A DNA stretch of 20,539 nt from an uncultured Anaerolineae bacterium (GCA_937942115.1 CALDFY010000238.1:1-20539); one strand, 5' to 3'; positions 13,829-20,539 are shown, counted from the first letter of the stretch. Notes: a model not told the origin generated them from the letters alone. Translations and numbers: made by a program.

Positions 13829-14878
13829 TTCTACCCCCAACCTCTGAGCCACCTTTTTCGCCAGAGCATCCAGGTCGCCGTTGGTGTACCGCTCCACCTG
13901 CCCATTATCGCAGAGACGGGCCAGTTCGGGGTCCAGCGGAAGCCGGGCCAGAACCGGCACGCCCAGGGCGGCCGCCGTATGCAGGGCCTGGCTGGGGCCG
14001 AAAGCCTCTATCTGTTCCCCACACTTCGGGCAGGTCACGTAGGCCATGTTCTCCACCAGCCCGAGGATGGGCACACCCAGGTGCTCCGCCATCCGCGCCG
14101 CCTTGCGGACCACCATCCCCGCCAGGTCCTGCGGCGAGGTGACCAGCAGGATGCCGCTCACGGGGAGCGACTGCAGCACCGTCAGCGCGGCGTCGGAGGT
14201 GCCAGGCGGCAGGTCCACCACCAGCACGTCCAGGTCCCCCCAGAGGACGTCGCCCCAGAACTGCTGGATGGCGCCGCTGATGAGCGGCCCCCGCCAGATG
14301 ACCGCCTCGTCCTCATCGGGGAGGAGCAGGTTGATGGACATCACCCGGATGCCGGAGGGGGTTTCGACGGGGAGGATGCCCACCGGGCCCATAGGCGGAG
14401 GCTCGCGCAGGCCGAACATCCGGGGGATACTGGGGCCGGTGATGTCGGCGTCCAGCACGCCCACCCGTTTCCCCTGGCGGCGCAGGCCCACCGCCAGGAG
14501 CGCGGCCAACGATGACTTGCCCACGCCGCCTTTGCCGCTCATCACTGCCAGGACCCGATCCACGCGGTTGAATCGGGCGGCGACGCCCGGCTCCTGCTGT
14601 TGGGGCGACTGCCAGATACGGGCCCTCTCTTCCGGCGTCATCTCCCGCAGGGAAATACGAACGTCCCGCACGCCGTCCAGGGCCAGGACGGCCTTCCGGG
14701 CTTCTTCCACGATGCCCTCCCGCAGAGGACATGCCAGGGTGGTCAGCGCCAGGGTGAAGGAGACGACACCGTCCTCCATATGCAGGTCCTGCACCATACC
14801 CAGTTCCACGATATTCCGGCGCAGTTCAGGGTCCATCACCTGCGCCAGCGCGCTTTGAACAACTTCAACCGTCAACAT
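13811..14878 (-). CDS. mrp: Mrp/ApbC-type Fe-S cluster carrier ATPase
   Basis: A 355-residue protein of the Mrp/NBP35 family, which carries and transfers [4Fe-4S] clusters to apoproteins. Residues 1-85 are a MIP18/DUF59 domain with its conserved cysteine (C50, in TTLACPLREG). Residues about 105-350 are a deviant P-loop ATPase with Walker A GKGGVGKSS (115-123), VLDADITGPSIPRMFG and VVDLPPGTSD. The CPKC motif (C283, C286) is the bridging-cluster site of the homodimer. Start ATG 14878 has GAGGGG upstream. It stands between the NifX-like gene and the ferritin-like VIT gene on the same strand. Its C-terminal VKREA is encoded by the heptamer array. Confidence 0.93.
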   Translation of the reverse strand: MLTVEVVQSALAQVMDPELRRNIVELGMVQDLHMEDGVVSFTLALTTLACPLREGIVEEARKAVLALDGVRDVRISLREMTPEERARIWQSPQQQEPGVAARFNRVDRVLAVMSGKGGVGKSSLAALLAVGLRRQGKRVGVLDADITGPSIPRMFGLREPPPMGPVGILPVETPSGIRVMSINLLLPDEDEAVIWRGPLISGAIQQFWGDVLWGDLDVLVVDLPPGTSDAALTVLQSLPVSGILLVTSPQDLAGMVVRKAARMAEHLGVPILGLVENMAYVTCPKCGEQIEAFGPSQALHTAAALGVPVLARLPLDPELARLCDNGQVERYTNGDLDALAKKVAQRLGVEVKREA

Positions 14879-14884
14879 CGTCCC

Positions 14885-14926
14885 CTCTCACGCTTCACGT
14901 CTCACGCTTCACGTCTCACGCTTCAC
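14885..14926. repeat. Heptamer tandem array (GCTTCAC/GTCTCAC), six copies
   Basis: Six contiguous 7-base units alternate CTCTCAC or GTCTCAC with GCTTCAC on the + strand. It fills the 54-base gap between the NifX-like gene and mrp and ends a few bases before the mrp ribosome-binding site. Confidence 0.9.
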
Positions 14927-14932
14927 GCCTCG

Positions 14933-15340
14933 TTAATGAAGGCGCTCCGGATGGTCCTCCAGCCGGCCCTCCAGATAAGCCTGCACTGCGTCGTCAATCC
15001 GGACGATGTCGGTGAGGACAGGGCGGATGCCGGCCTGCCGGATGCTCTCGTAGGCTCCGGCGCCCATCCCCCGCGCCAGGAGCACGTCGCAATCGGCGAT
15101 GGCGGCGATCATCCGGGCGTGGCGGCTTTGGGCGGCCGCGTCAAACCCGTGGCCGCGCGGGTCGGGGCCATGCTCGTGCCCGTGATGGTGCTCTCCGGCA
15201 AAGTGGGCATGCCCCATCTTCTCCCGGACCTCCCGGCCAATTACCCGGCCCTCTTCCACCGTGACGACCACGTAGAACGGAGCGCGACCGAAGTGCTGGC
15301 TGATGGTTACACTGTCGTCGGATACAGCGGCGATTTTCAT
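14933..15340 (-). CDS. NifX/NifB-like dinitrogenase iron-molybdenum cofactor domain protein
   Basis: A 135-residue protein of the small NifX-like family (Pfam PF02579 type). MKIAAVSDDSVTISQHFGRAP is the typical opening, where S-HFGRA forms part of the ligand-binding fold, followed by a late C84 and GMGAGAYESIRQAGI. Members bind iron-sulfur or iron-molybdenum precursors; many occur without nitrogenase and have unknown cofactor partners. An inserted histidine-rich loop (residues 44-64, including HHHGHEHG) suggests extra metal binding. ATG 15340 has AGGAGG four bases upstream and overlaps the padR-like stop as ATGA, so translation is coupled. A longer open frame continues upstream but is antisense-like material inside the PadR gene. 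Confidence 0.9.
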   Translation of the reverse strand: MKIAAVSDDSVTISQHFGRAPFYVVVTVEEGRVIGREVREKMGHAHFAGEHHHGHEHGPDPRGHGFDAAAQSRHARMIAAIADCDVLLARGMGAGAYESIRQAGIRPVLTDIVRIDDAVQAYLEGRLEDHPERLH

Positions 15341-15732
15341 GGTTCCTCCTGAACGGGATGTTCTTCTATTATATGCTGATAGTATTGTTGCAGGAACTGA
15401 TCCACCATCCGGCGGGTCTCCTCCAGGTCTTGAACCCAGAACCGGAGGACCTCGTCTCCCAGAGAGGTCAGGTGGTACACGCGCCGGGGAGGGCCCTGGG
15501 TCTGCTCCCGGTCCCAGACGGAGGCCACCCAACCCCGTTCTTCCATCTCCCGCAGCGCCCGGTACACAACGGTGGGGTCCGATCCCCCCAGGCCGAAGGA
15601 ATCCAGTTGCTCCAGCAGGGTGTAGCCGTGGGCAGGCCGATGGTGCAGCAGCAGGAGCAGGACGGGCTCCAGAAACCGTACCGCCCGGCGGGAACATCCA
15701 TGCTGACGCCATCCCGGACCTCTCCTCGGCAT
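15337..15732 (-). CDS. PadR-family transcriptional regulator
   Basis: A 131-residue winged-helix regulator. Residues about 18-95 form the DNA-binding domain (LEPVLLLLLHHRPAHGYTLL, SDPTVVYRALREMEERGWV, RRVYHLTSLGDEVL), followed by a dimerising helix (about 97-120). I chose ATG 15732, with GGAGG nearby upstream, since the predicted transcription start (about 15752) lies after the alternative GTG at 15768. It is first in a - strand run and overlaps the NifX-like gene by four bases (ATGA). PadR proteins usually repress their own operon in response to small molecules; the neighbours suggest an iron, sulfur or redox signal. An N-terminal Arg/Cys/His-containing tail (RRGPGWRQHGC) is present. Confidence 0.9.
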   Translation of the reverse strand: MPRRGPGWRQHGCSRRAVRFLEPVLLLLLHHRPAHGYTLLEQLDSFGLGGSDPTVVYRALREMEERGWVASVWDREQTQGPPRRVYHLTSLGDEVLRFWVQDLEETRRMVDQFLQQYYQHIIEEHPVQEEP

Positions 15733-15758
15733 TCCTTCATCCTCCCAGTTCCACAGCC

Positions 15759-15787
15759 ATTGTACCACACTATGTGCAATTTGTCAA
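15759..15787 (-). promoter_or_regulatory. Consensus promoter of the PadR/Fe-S gene cluster, with possible operator
   Basis: Read on the - strand, TTGACA (15787-15782) and TACAAT (15764-15759) are exactly 17 bases apart, and the -10 is extended (TGGTACAAT). The spacer contains an imperfect palindrome, ATTGCACATAGTGTG-GTACAAT in two blocks (CACA-TAG-TGTG core), placed where a PadR repressor could block RNA polymerase. TGACAA also occurs twice in tandem upstream. It begins 12 bases after the truD stop. Confidence 0.8.
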
Positions 15788-15798
15788 TAGAAAACTTG

Positions 15799-16965
15799 TC
15801 AGTAACGATTTATCGCACCCAGCAGGGACCGTACCACCAGGGTGGCGTAGGCGCCGGGGGGAAGGACAAAGGTCAGGGTGATTTTCTGCCGACCGGGGAA
15901 GCGTTCATCGGGGGCGGGAGGGGATGCGGAGACGTCGGAAGGCCGGAGGATCAGTCGCCGCTCCCCCCGGGGGAGATAGGCCCGGCGGAGGAGGCGGGGC
16001 TTCAGGTCGGAGAGGGTCAACGCTTCGGCCTCCAACACGTCCTCCACCACCTTTGCCAGCAGCGGGTCGCCGTAGACGGCGCGGTGGTGGGGGAGTGGAA
16101 CGGCCATATCGGCAGGCAGATGGCCGGAGAGGGCGGGGAAGAGGGGGAGCACCTCACTGCCCACCTCCACGAAGCCGGAAGGGGCGCCCAGGCGGGCCTG
16201 CAAATAGCCAGCTGCGATGCGGTTCCAGAGAAAGGACTGATAGGCGGCCAGATAGAGGCTCAGCACGCGCGGGGTGACCAGATTGAGCGCGCGGTGGAAG
16301 TCGGTGGGGTGGTCGCAGAGAAAGGTGAGGACGGAGCGCAGGTTGGAGGGACGGGGGGCTATCTCCAGAAGCGACCGCCACTGGCCCCAGCGGCTGGCGG
16401 CCTCCCGCTTGAAGGCCCGCACGTCCGCCGGGTCGCCGACCAGCGGTTCGGCCAGGACGGCCCGCAGAGCGCCCTCGGCGTCCCGCCGGAGGATACGCCG
16501 TCCCGGAAAATCCCCGGATTCCGTGCGGGAGCCGAAGCGCTGAGCGTCAAAGTAATTGGGGATTCCCTCCTCCGCCGCCGTTGATAAGCGCGCGCCCAGG
16601 CCGGCGGCCTCCGACGGGGAGAGGTCGCGCACCGTCACCACAAAGCGGTTGCCCGCCAGGTCGGAGGGGGTCAGGGGACGGGGGGATCGGCCCACCCGCT
16701 CGGCGGTGAACCCCGGCCCGCGCAGATGGGCCGGTCCTGGCCCGCGCACCGTCGCGTACTGGACCGCGACGGCGTCCCGGTCCTTGAGGGCGGGGAAGGA
16801 GACGGCGGAGAGGGGGAGGCGGAGCATCCGGGCCATCCGGGCCTGCACCTCCAGCGTGGTGACTCCCCGCTTCTGTATCCGGTAGAGGGCATACGGACCG
16901 CCGTCCGGGGGAAAGCGAATCTGTTCCTCTACGAGGAAGTCTTCGGGGACGGTTTTGAGGCGCAT
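15799..16965 (-). CDS. truD: tRNA pseudouridine(13) synthase TruD
   Basis: A 388-residue TruD-family enzyme that makes pseudouridine at position 13 of tRNA(Glu) and related tRNAs. The N-terminal RLKTVPEDFLVEEQ and YRIQKRGVTTLEV are typical. The catalytic aspartate is D62 in PALKDRDAVAVQY, and PNYFDAQRFG matches the conserved NYFGxQRFG loop with Gly replaced by Asp. The C-terminal half includes the TRUD insertion (WGQWRSLLEI to SLYLAAYQSFLWN) and ends near the promoter of the padR gene. Length is in the family range. The start at 16965 lacks a Shine-Dalgarno; upstream is the structured element at 16975-17160. No tie to its neighbours is evident. Confidence 0.9.
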   Translation of the reverse strand: MRLKTVPEDFLVEEQIRFPPDGGPYALYRIQKRGVTTLEVQARMARMLRLPLSAVSFPALKDRDAVAVQYATVRGPGPAHLRGPGFTAERVGRSPRPLTPSDLAGNRFVVTVRDLSPSEAAGLGARLSTAAEEGIPNYFDAQRFGSRTESGDFPGRRILRRDAEGALRAVLAEPLVGDPADVRAFKREAASRWGQWRSLLEIAPRPSNLRSVLTFLCDHPTDFHRALNLVTPRVLSLYLAAYQSFLWNRIAAGYLQARLGAPSGFVEVGSEVLPLFPALSGHLPADMAVPLPHHRAVYGDPLLAKVVEDVLEAEALTLSDLKPRLLRRAYLPRGERRLILRPSDVSASPPAPDERFPGRQKITLTFVLPPGAYATLVVRSLLGAINRY

Positions 16966-16974
16966 ATGGCTTTG

Positions 16975-17160
16975 GACGTGACTACCTACGCCGGGGGCTA
17001 AAAGCCCCCGGCTCAGATGCGAAGCCCCCTTCGGGGGCTTCCGGATAGTTCGTCAGGGCTATGGCCCGAGGGACTTCACCCCGTGGGGCTTTGTAGCCTG
17101 AGCCCACCGCTCAAGCAGCGGGTGGAGATGGGCGCTACAGGCATCGGGGTAAGCGGTTAT
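16975..17160 (-). mobile_element. Structured element resembling an IS200/IS605-family right end (possible omegaRNA scaffold remnant)
   Basis: Read on the - strand, this stretch shows CACCCGCTGCTTGAGCGG, then ACGGGGTGAAGTCCC, a GAAGCCCCC/GGGGGCTTC hairpin (17041-17021), and a perfect 10-bp hairpin GCCGGGGGCT with TTT loop (17012-16990), ending GTAGGTAGTCAC. The order and wording resemble the end of tnpB genes and the IS605 right end, where the omegaRNA is encoded and the guide would start just outside. No TnpB coding sequence or left end is visible. The similarity is from memory of such elements, so it needs a covariance search. It might equally be another structured RNA or a dispersed repeat. 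Confidence 0.35.
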
Positions 17161-17211
17161 CTTATTGACAGTTTTTAACGCAGGACTATCTTCCGTCGCC
17201 AAGTCTTTCCG

Positions 17212-19971
17212 TTACGCCCTGACCAGCGCCAGTGCGCAGACGATTTGCAGGCGGGAGGGGGAGACATTCCATCGCTCCGCCCATTCCGTTCGGGCTCGCT
17301 CAATCCAGGCGTCAAATTCGTCGTCCTCCGGATACCGGTCAAAGGGCGCTTTGGGAGTTTCGGGCAAACAGCGGATCAAACGCATCACCTCATCCCGGCG
17401 GGAACTCTCCGGAAGGGGATTGCCCCGCCCGTCGGCGATGACGGTGTCCAGGTGGCGCCCTCTTCGCAGAAGGAGAAACAGACGCTTGGGGCCGTTCGTC
17501 ACCATAGCGCTGCGGATTCCCAGGGGCAAAGCCCGAATCTCCGCCCCGTTGCGGATCTCTATCAGGTCCTTGTAGAAAGTGCTGGTCTGCAGTTCACCCG
17601 TGCGGCTGACAAAATCTATCACTTCGTCCAGGTTCAGGTCCGTCTCCGTTTCCCGGGCAAGATAGAGTTCGCGCCCCAGGGCTTCCATCTCAAACTCCCG
17701 TTCCCATTTCTGTTTTTGGCTTTCTTCGTAAATCAGGACCGGGATCCGGGCCAGAGAAGAATGCTCCCGACTGCGCTCCCCGAGCCGTTCCTTCCACCGG
17801 CGGGCATGGCGGATGCGGGGGTGGTCCATGGTGGAGGGGACGAAGTTGTAAATATAGATGTCGCGCGGTTCCTGCCACGGCCGCAGGATTCGCCCCATCC
17901 GCTGGGCCAGTTCCAGAACCGTCCACGGGAGGTCGTAGTTGACCAGAACGGAAGCGTCCTGCAGGTTGAACCCCTCCGAGATGGCCCGGCTGGCGACCAG
18001 GACGTGAATCTCGTTCCTGGGGTCCCGGTCTTCAGGAAGCACCTCGTTGGCGATAGGCGCAAATCTCCGCAGCGTATCATCCAGGTTCTGTCCCGTTTTA
18101 TCCACCGTTGTTTCTACCCGTATCTGGCGAGGTAACAGGGACCTCAATTGTTCCGCTACGTATTTGGCCGTTGCCCGATACTCGCAGAATACGACGACTT
18201 TCCGGCCGCCGGCCTCTTGAATTATCTCAGCCAATTTCTGCAACTTGCTGTCTCTCTTATGCCCATACCAGCGATCAATTTCCTTTCGGCGTTGAGAAAG
18301 AAACTCGGTCAATTCGCTCTGGCGTGCGAACTGATACTCGTAATCGCCCGTCTCCATTTTCTCACAGGTCTCTCGGACGCGGGCCGGAGAGGAGCAGAAC
18401 TGATGCAGGAAGAGCGCCTCCTGCATAGGGATGCGTTTGCCCCTACTCCAGCCAAATAGCATATCCTGCTGACCGCTCTTCCCGTGTTTTCGCTTCCTCT
18501 TGCCCTTTTCGCTGCTTACTGCTTGAAGCAAACCGCTTTCCAGCAGTTCCGCCAGAAGGTTATCGTAGGGATTCTCGTATCGGACCGTGATCAGGCGAAT
18601 GCGGCGTGGGAAGTACAGTTTCTTCTCTCCGAAGCGGACAAACCGCTCCCCCTGTTCATCCTGCTCGCTGAAATGCCGAACCACGTCGGGGATGTTCAGG
18701 ACAGTACAGGGGGGCAGGTCGGGCAACTCCCTTAATGATCTGACCGGCCACTTTGTTGCGGTCGTCTTGAGTCCTATAGGCGTGCTGATGAGTCCGGGAG
18801 GGGGGAGAAGGGCCAATTGACTTCGGACATCCTCTATGCCCTTGCTGTACGGCGTTGCGGTGAGCAGGAGGATTTTGCTCTGATTTTGTTGAACCGCCTC
18901 CCGGATACGCCGGTGGCTTAACCGCAGATTCCCCTCCTCCGTCTCCTCGTTCCGCAGACGATGGGACTCGTCCAGGATGATCAGCGTCTCTTCGCCGGCC
19001 AAACTCAGTTCATGCTCCAGTTGCGGCAGGTGGCTATCTCCCTCTTTTCGGGCCAGCGTATGATAAGAGAACTCTGCGCTGGAAAGGCGCGCGGCCCGCA
19101 TAGACCGCCTCCAGACCTCCCGCATCCCCGCCGGACAGACCACCAGCACGGTTCGGATCTCGTCCCGCATCCGGAGATACGCGGCCACGTGGGACGCGAT
19201 GACCGTCTTTCCCAGGCCGGTGGAGGCGATCAGAAAAGCCCCGTTATGCTCCAGCAGGGAGCGGAGGACGCTGGAGGCCACACCTTTCTGGTACTCCGCC
19301 AGAGGGGGCAATTGGGCCGGAACATCTTCTTCGGGCAGACCATATAGTTCCAGTAGCGCACGGGCATAAATAATATACGGGTCATACTCCCCCAGCCAGC
19401 GCTCCAGCGATGCGATCAGTTCTTCGGTGATAGAGACGGCCCGGGCGAAATAGCCGTCAAACCGCTCCACGAAGAACGCTACATCCGCCGGTTCTGTGAC
19501 CACATAGCCTGCCTCCAGGCTCTGACAGAGTCCGTGGTAGGTGAAATTCGCCGACGTCACGACGACGGCATCGGCGTCGGCGATGTACAACTTGGCGTGA
19601 TGATAGAGGTAGCCCGCCCGTAGCCAGGGGGCTTCTTCCCCGGGCGATTCTCCCACCGCGACGGCCATCCAGCCTTGCCGGAGCGCCTCCAGGAGCTGCC
19701 GCATCGCCCGGGTGCGCCCCTCCTGAGGCCCGCAGGAGAGTTCCCCCATAAATTCCATCAGCACTTCTTTCAGACGGTCCTCCCCTCCTTCGGGACGACC
19801 GATCAGAAGCCGAACGCGCTTGCCCCGCAGGACATCCTGCAAGGCCTGATAGCCGGATGCTGCGAAGTAAGCGGTGGCGATCCGGATTTCCGTGGCTCCT
19901 TGCAGGGTGGCCTGAACGGTGCGTAGCGCCGCGCCGTTTGCGGCAAAAAAGCGATGGGAGTGACCGTTCAT
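17212..19971 (-). CDS. Phospholipase D-like domain plus SF2 (SNF2-like) helicase
   Basis: A 919-residue protein. Residues about 5-180 form a PLD-type domain with a complete HKD motif (H125, K127, D132 in HHAKLYIAD, then SANFT). A helicase core follows: Walker A STGLGKT (250-256), Walker B DESH (334-337), motif III LTATP (about 370-374), and in the C-terminal lobe VVFCEYRATAKYVAEQL, SEGFNLQDASVLVNYDLPW and motif VI QRMGRILRPW. The end is unassigned. Single HKD domains usually act as dimers, as phospholipase or nuclease. Such PLD-helicases are common in anti-phage or DNA-repair contexts, but no defence partner is seen. I chose ATG 19971 over GTG 19980 because GAGGTG lies six bases upstream. The centre is markedly less GC-rich than neighbours. 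Confidence 0.88.
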   Translation of the reverse strand: MNGHSHRFFAANGAALRTVQATLQGATEIRIATAYFAASGYQALQDVLRGKRVRLLIGRPEGGEDRLKEVLMEFMGELSCGPQEGRTRAMRQLLEALRQGWMAVAVGESPGEEAPWLRAGYLYHHAKLYIADADAVVVTSANFTYHGLCQSLEAGYVVTEPADVAFFVERFDGYFARAVSITEELIASLERWLGEYDPYIIYARALLELYGLPEEDVPAQLPPLAEYQKGVASSVLRSLLEHNGAFLIASTGLGKTVIASHVAAYLRMRDEIRTVLVVCPAGMREVWRRSMRAARLSSAEFSYHTLARKEGDSHLPQLEHELSLAGEETLIILDESHRLRNEETEEGNLRLSHRRIREAVQQNQSKILLLTATPYSKGIEDVRSQLALLPPPGLISTPIGLKTTATKWPVRSLRELPDLPPCTVLNIPDVVRHFSEQDEQGERFVRFGEKKLYFPRRIRLITVRYENPYDNLLAELLESGLLQAVSSEKGKRKRKHGKSGQQDMLFGWSRGKRIPMQEALFLHQFCSSPARVRETCEKMETGDYEYQFARQSELTEFLSQRRKEIDRWYGHKRDSKLQKLAEIIQEAGGRKVVVFCEYRATAKYVAEQLRSLLPRQIRVETTVDKTGQNLDDTLRRFAPIANEVLPEDRDPRNEIHVLVASRAISEGFNLQDASVLVNYDLPWTVLELAQRMGRILRPWQEPRDIYIYNFVPSTMDHPRIRHARRWKERLGERSREHSSLARIPVLIYEESQKQKWEREFEMEALGRELYLARETETDLNLDEVIDFVSRTGELQTSTFYKDLIEIRNGAEIRALPLGIRSAMVTNGPKRLFLLLRRGRHLDTVIADGRGNPLPESSRRDEVMRLIRCLPETPKAPFDRYPEDDEFDAWIERARTEWAERWNVSPSRLQIVCALALVRA

Positions 19972-20017
19972 ACTTCCCACCTCGGCGCGCTAACAATGGG
20001 TGGGCGACCACAAGGAT

Positions 20018-20038
20018 GGGCGACCGCGAGGGTCGCCC
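20018..20038. repeat. GGGCGACC/GGTCGCCC hairpin module
   Basis: Arms 20018-20025 and 20031-20038 are exact 8-bp reverse complements around GCGAG, followed by CCTAC. A partial copy, GGGCGACCA, stands at 20002. The same module in altered form (GGGGCCACCGCGAGGGTTGCCCCTAC) opens each unit of the 129-bp array at 20200. Confidence 0.8.
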
Positions 20039-20080
20039 CTACAAAACCCGTAAGGGCAGGGCTTGCCACAGAGGCCTCAC

Positions 20081-20168
20081 CCCTCCCCCGGCGGCTGCGC
20101 CGCCACCCCCTCCCCTCTCCCGAACTCCGTTCGGGAGAGGGGAGGGGGGCGGGGGGGGTGGGGTGAGG
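20081..20168. repeat. Long polypyrimidine/polypurine hairpin
   Basis: The outer arms CCTCACCCC (from about 20075) and GGGGTGAGG (to 20168) pair. Inside are GGCGGC/GCCGCC (about 20090-20105) and a perfect 18-bp hairpin with arms 20108-20125 and 20129-20146 around TCC. It resembles the hairpin at 27-64. There is no T tract. Confidence 0.75.
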
Positions 20169-20199
20169 AACCCGGGCAGGGCTTGCCCCTGCCCCAAAC

Positions 20200-20482
20200 G
20201 GGGCCACCGCGAGGGTTGCCCCTACGCTTCGCGCCCGGCGTCAACCTGCGTTGACGCTTCCCTGAAAGGACGGCGCAGGCCGTCCTCTGGCCGGAGGCCC
20301 AGGGAGGCTGACTTTTAGTCAGCGCCCAGGGGCCACCGCGAGGGTTGCCCCTACGCTTCGCGCCCGGCGTCAACCTTCGTTGACGCTTCCCTGAAAGGAC
20401 GGCGCAGGCCGTCCTCTGGCCGGAGGCCCAGGGAGGCTGACTTTCAGTCAGCGCCCAGGGGCCACCGCGAGGGTTGCCCCTA
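20200..20482. repeat. 129-bp tandem array built of mini-hairpins, 2.2 copies
   Basis: Units start at 20200, 20329 and 20458 (exactly 129 apart); the third stops after 25 bases. Units 1 and 2 differ at only two positions that I can see. Each unit is a chain of hairpins: GGGGCCACC/GGTTGCCCC (one mismatch), GCGTCAAC/GTTGACGC (20238-20257), GGACGGC/GCCGTCC (20268-20285), TGGCC/GGCC (about 20288-20301) and GCTGACT/AGTCAGC (20307-20323). The two differences between units fall in loops, so pairing is kept. The second module also occurs at about 5978-5997. Confidence 0.9.
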
Positions 20483-20539
20483 CTCCGCCAGCACGTACGC
20501 GAATATCAGCGGCACCACGATGGTCGCGTCCGACTCTAT
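20480..20539 (-). CDS. 3' end of an unidentified gene (possibly deoxyhypusine synthase-like)
   Basis: Reading in from the right edge, 19 sense codons end in TAG (20482-20480): the peptide ESDATIVVPLIFAYVLAE closes the protein. The G-D/S-D-AT-(I/V)-x-x-P-L segment resembles the C-terminus of deoxyhypusine synthase-like enzymes common in Chloroflexota, but 19 residues are too few for a firm call. The stop codon is formed by the CCCCTAC of the truncated third repeat unit. Confidence 0.4.
   Translation of the reverse strand: MESDATIVVPLIFAYVLAE

Noticed and set aside
15341..15712. Extended NifX-like protein starting at 15712
   Set aside because: The extra 124 codons lie inside the PadR gene in another frame; ATG 15340 has AGGAGG and begins the conserved domain.
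15733..15768. GTG 15768 as PadR start
   Set aside because: It overlaps the -10 element (15764-15759) of the consensus promoter, so it would not be in the transcript; ATG 15732 has a ribosome-binding site.
17245..18135. A 296-codon + strand open frame under the helicase
   Set aside because: Antisense to the helicase C-terminal lobe, which has intact motifs; no domain is recognisable.
20200..20482. CRISPR array
   Set aside because: The 129-base period has no unique spacers; the units are near-identical end to end, and no cas genes are present. The heptamer arrays and 9066-9268 also lack spacers.

Overview
The window is GC-rich (roughly two thirds G+C by eye) and bacterial. Genes are tightly packed, many with good Shine-Dalgarno sites, and separated by unusually repeat-rich gaps. 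The gene set fits an anaerobic or facultative member of the Chloroflexota (Anaerolineae-like): fused ADP-forming acyl-CoA synthetase, BadF/HgdC-type activase, methylmalonyl-CoA epimerase, MEMO/AMMECR1 fusion, ferritin-like VIT protein and soluble P-type-ATPase-like HAD. The lineage is an inference; no rRNA or tRNA gene is visible.

Layout, + strand, 146-12171: a sigma70-type promoter, a small antitoxin and a broken MazF/PemK toxin lead into an ADP-forming acetate/acyl-CoA ligase and a secreted MEMO1-AMMECR1 lipoprotein. Next is a class I aminotransferase behind a promoter, a leucine-rich candidate leader ORF and an intrinsic terminator. Then come a half-size GDT1/UPF0016 transporter, an acyl-CoA dehydratase activase, a fatty-acyl-CoA ligase, a methylmalonyl-CoA epimerase and a large radical SAM protein with a second cysteine cluster. 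Much of this half handles CoA thioesters: acid activation, 2-hydroxyacyl-CoA dehydration and the propionate pathway.

Layout, - strand, 20539-12400 (listed in transcription order): the tail of an unidentified gene at the right edge; a large phospholipase D plus SF2 helicase with lower GC in its centre; a structured element resembling an IS200/IS605 right end; truD; then a five-gene run of PadR regulator, NifX-like protein, Mrp/ApbC Fe-S carrier, ferritin-like VIT transporter and HAD phosphatase. That run has its own consensus promoter and looks like an iron/Fe-S handling module.

The gaps are the most unusual part. Three genes are followed by near-identical-style perfect hairpins whose T and A tracts are in the wrong order for an intrinsic terminator. 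Other gaps are mosaics of a small set of short palindromes, culminating in a 129-bp tandem array that is itself a chain of mini-hairpins. Heptamer arrays flank mrp and encode its last residues. The best candidates for something undescribed are this mosaic repeat system, the leader/attenuator before the aminotransferase and the PadR iron/Fe-S cluster.
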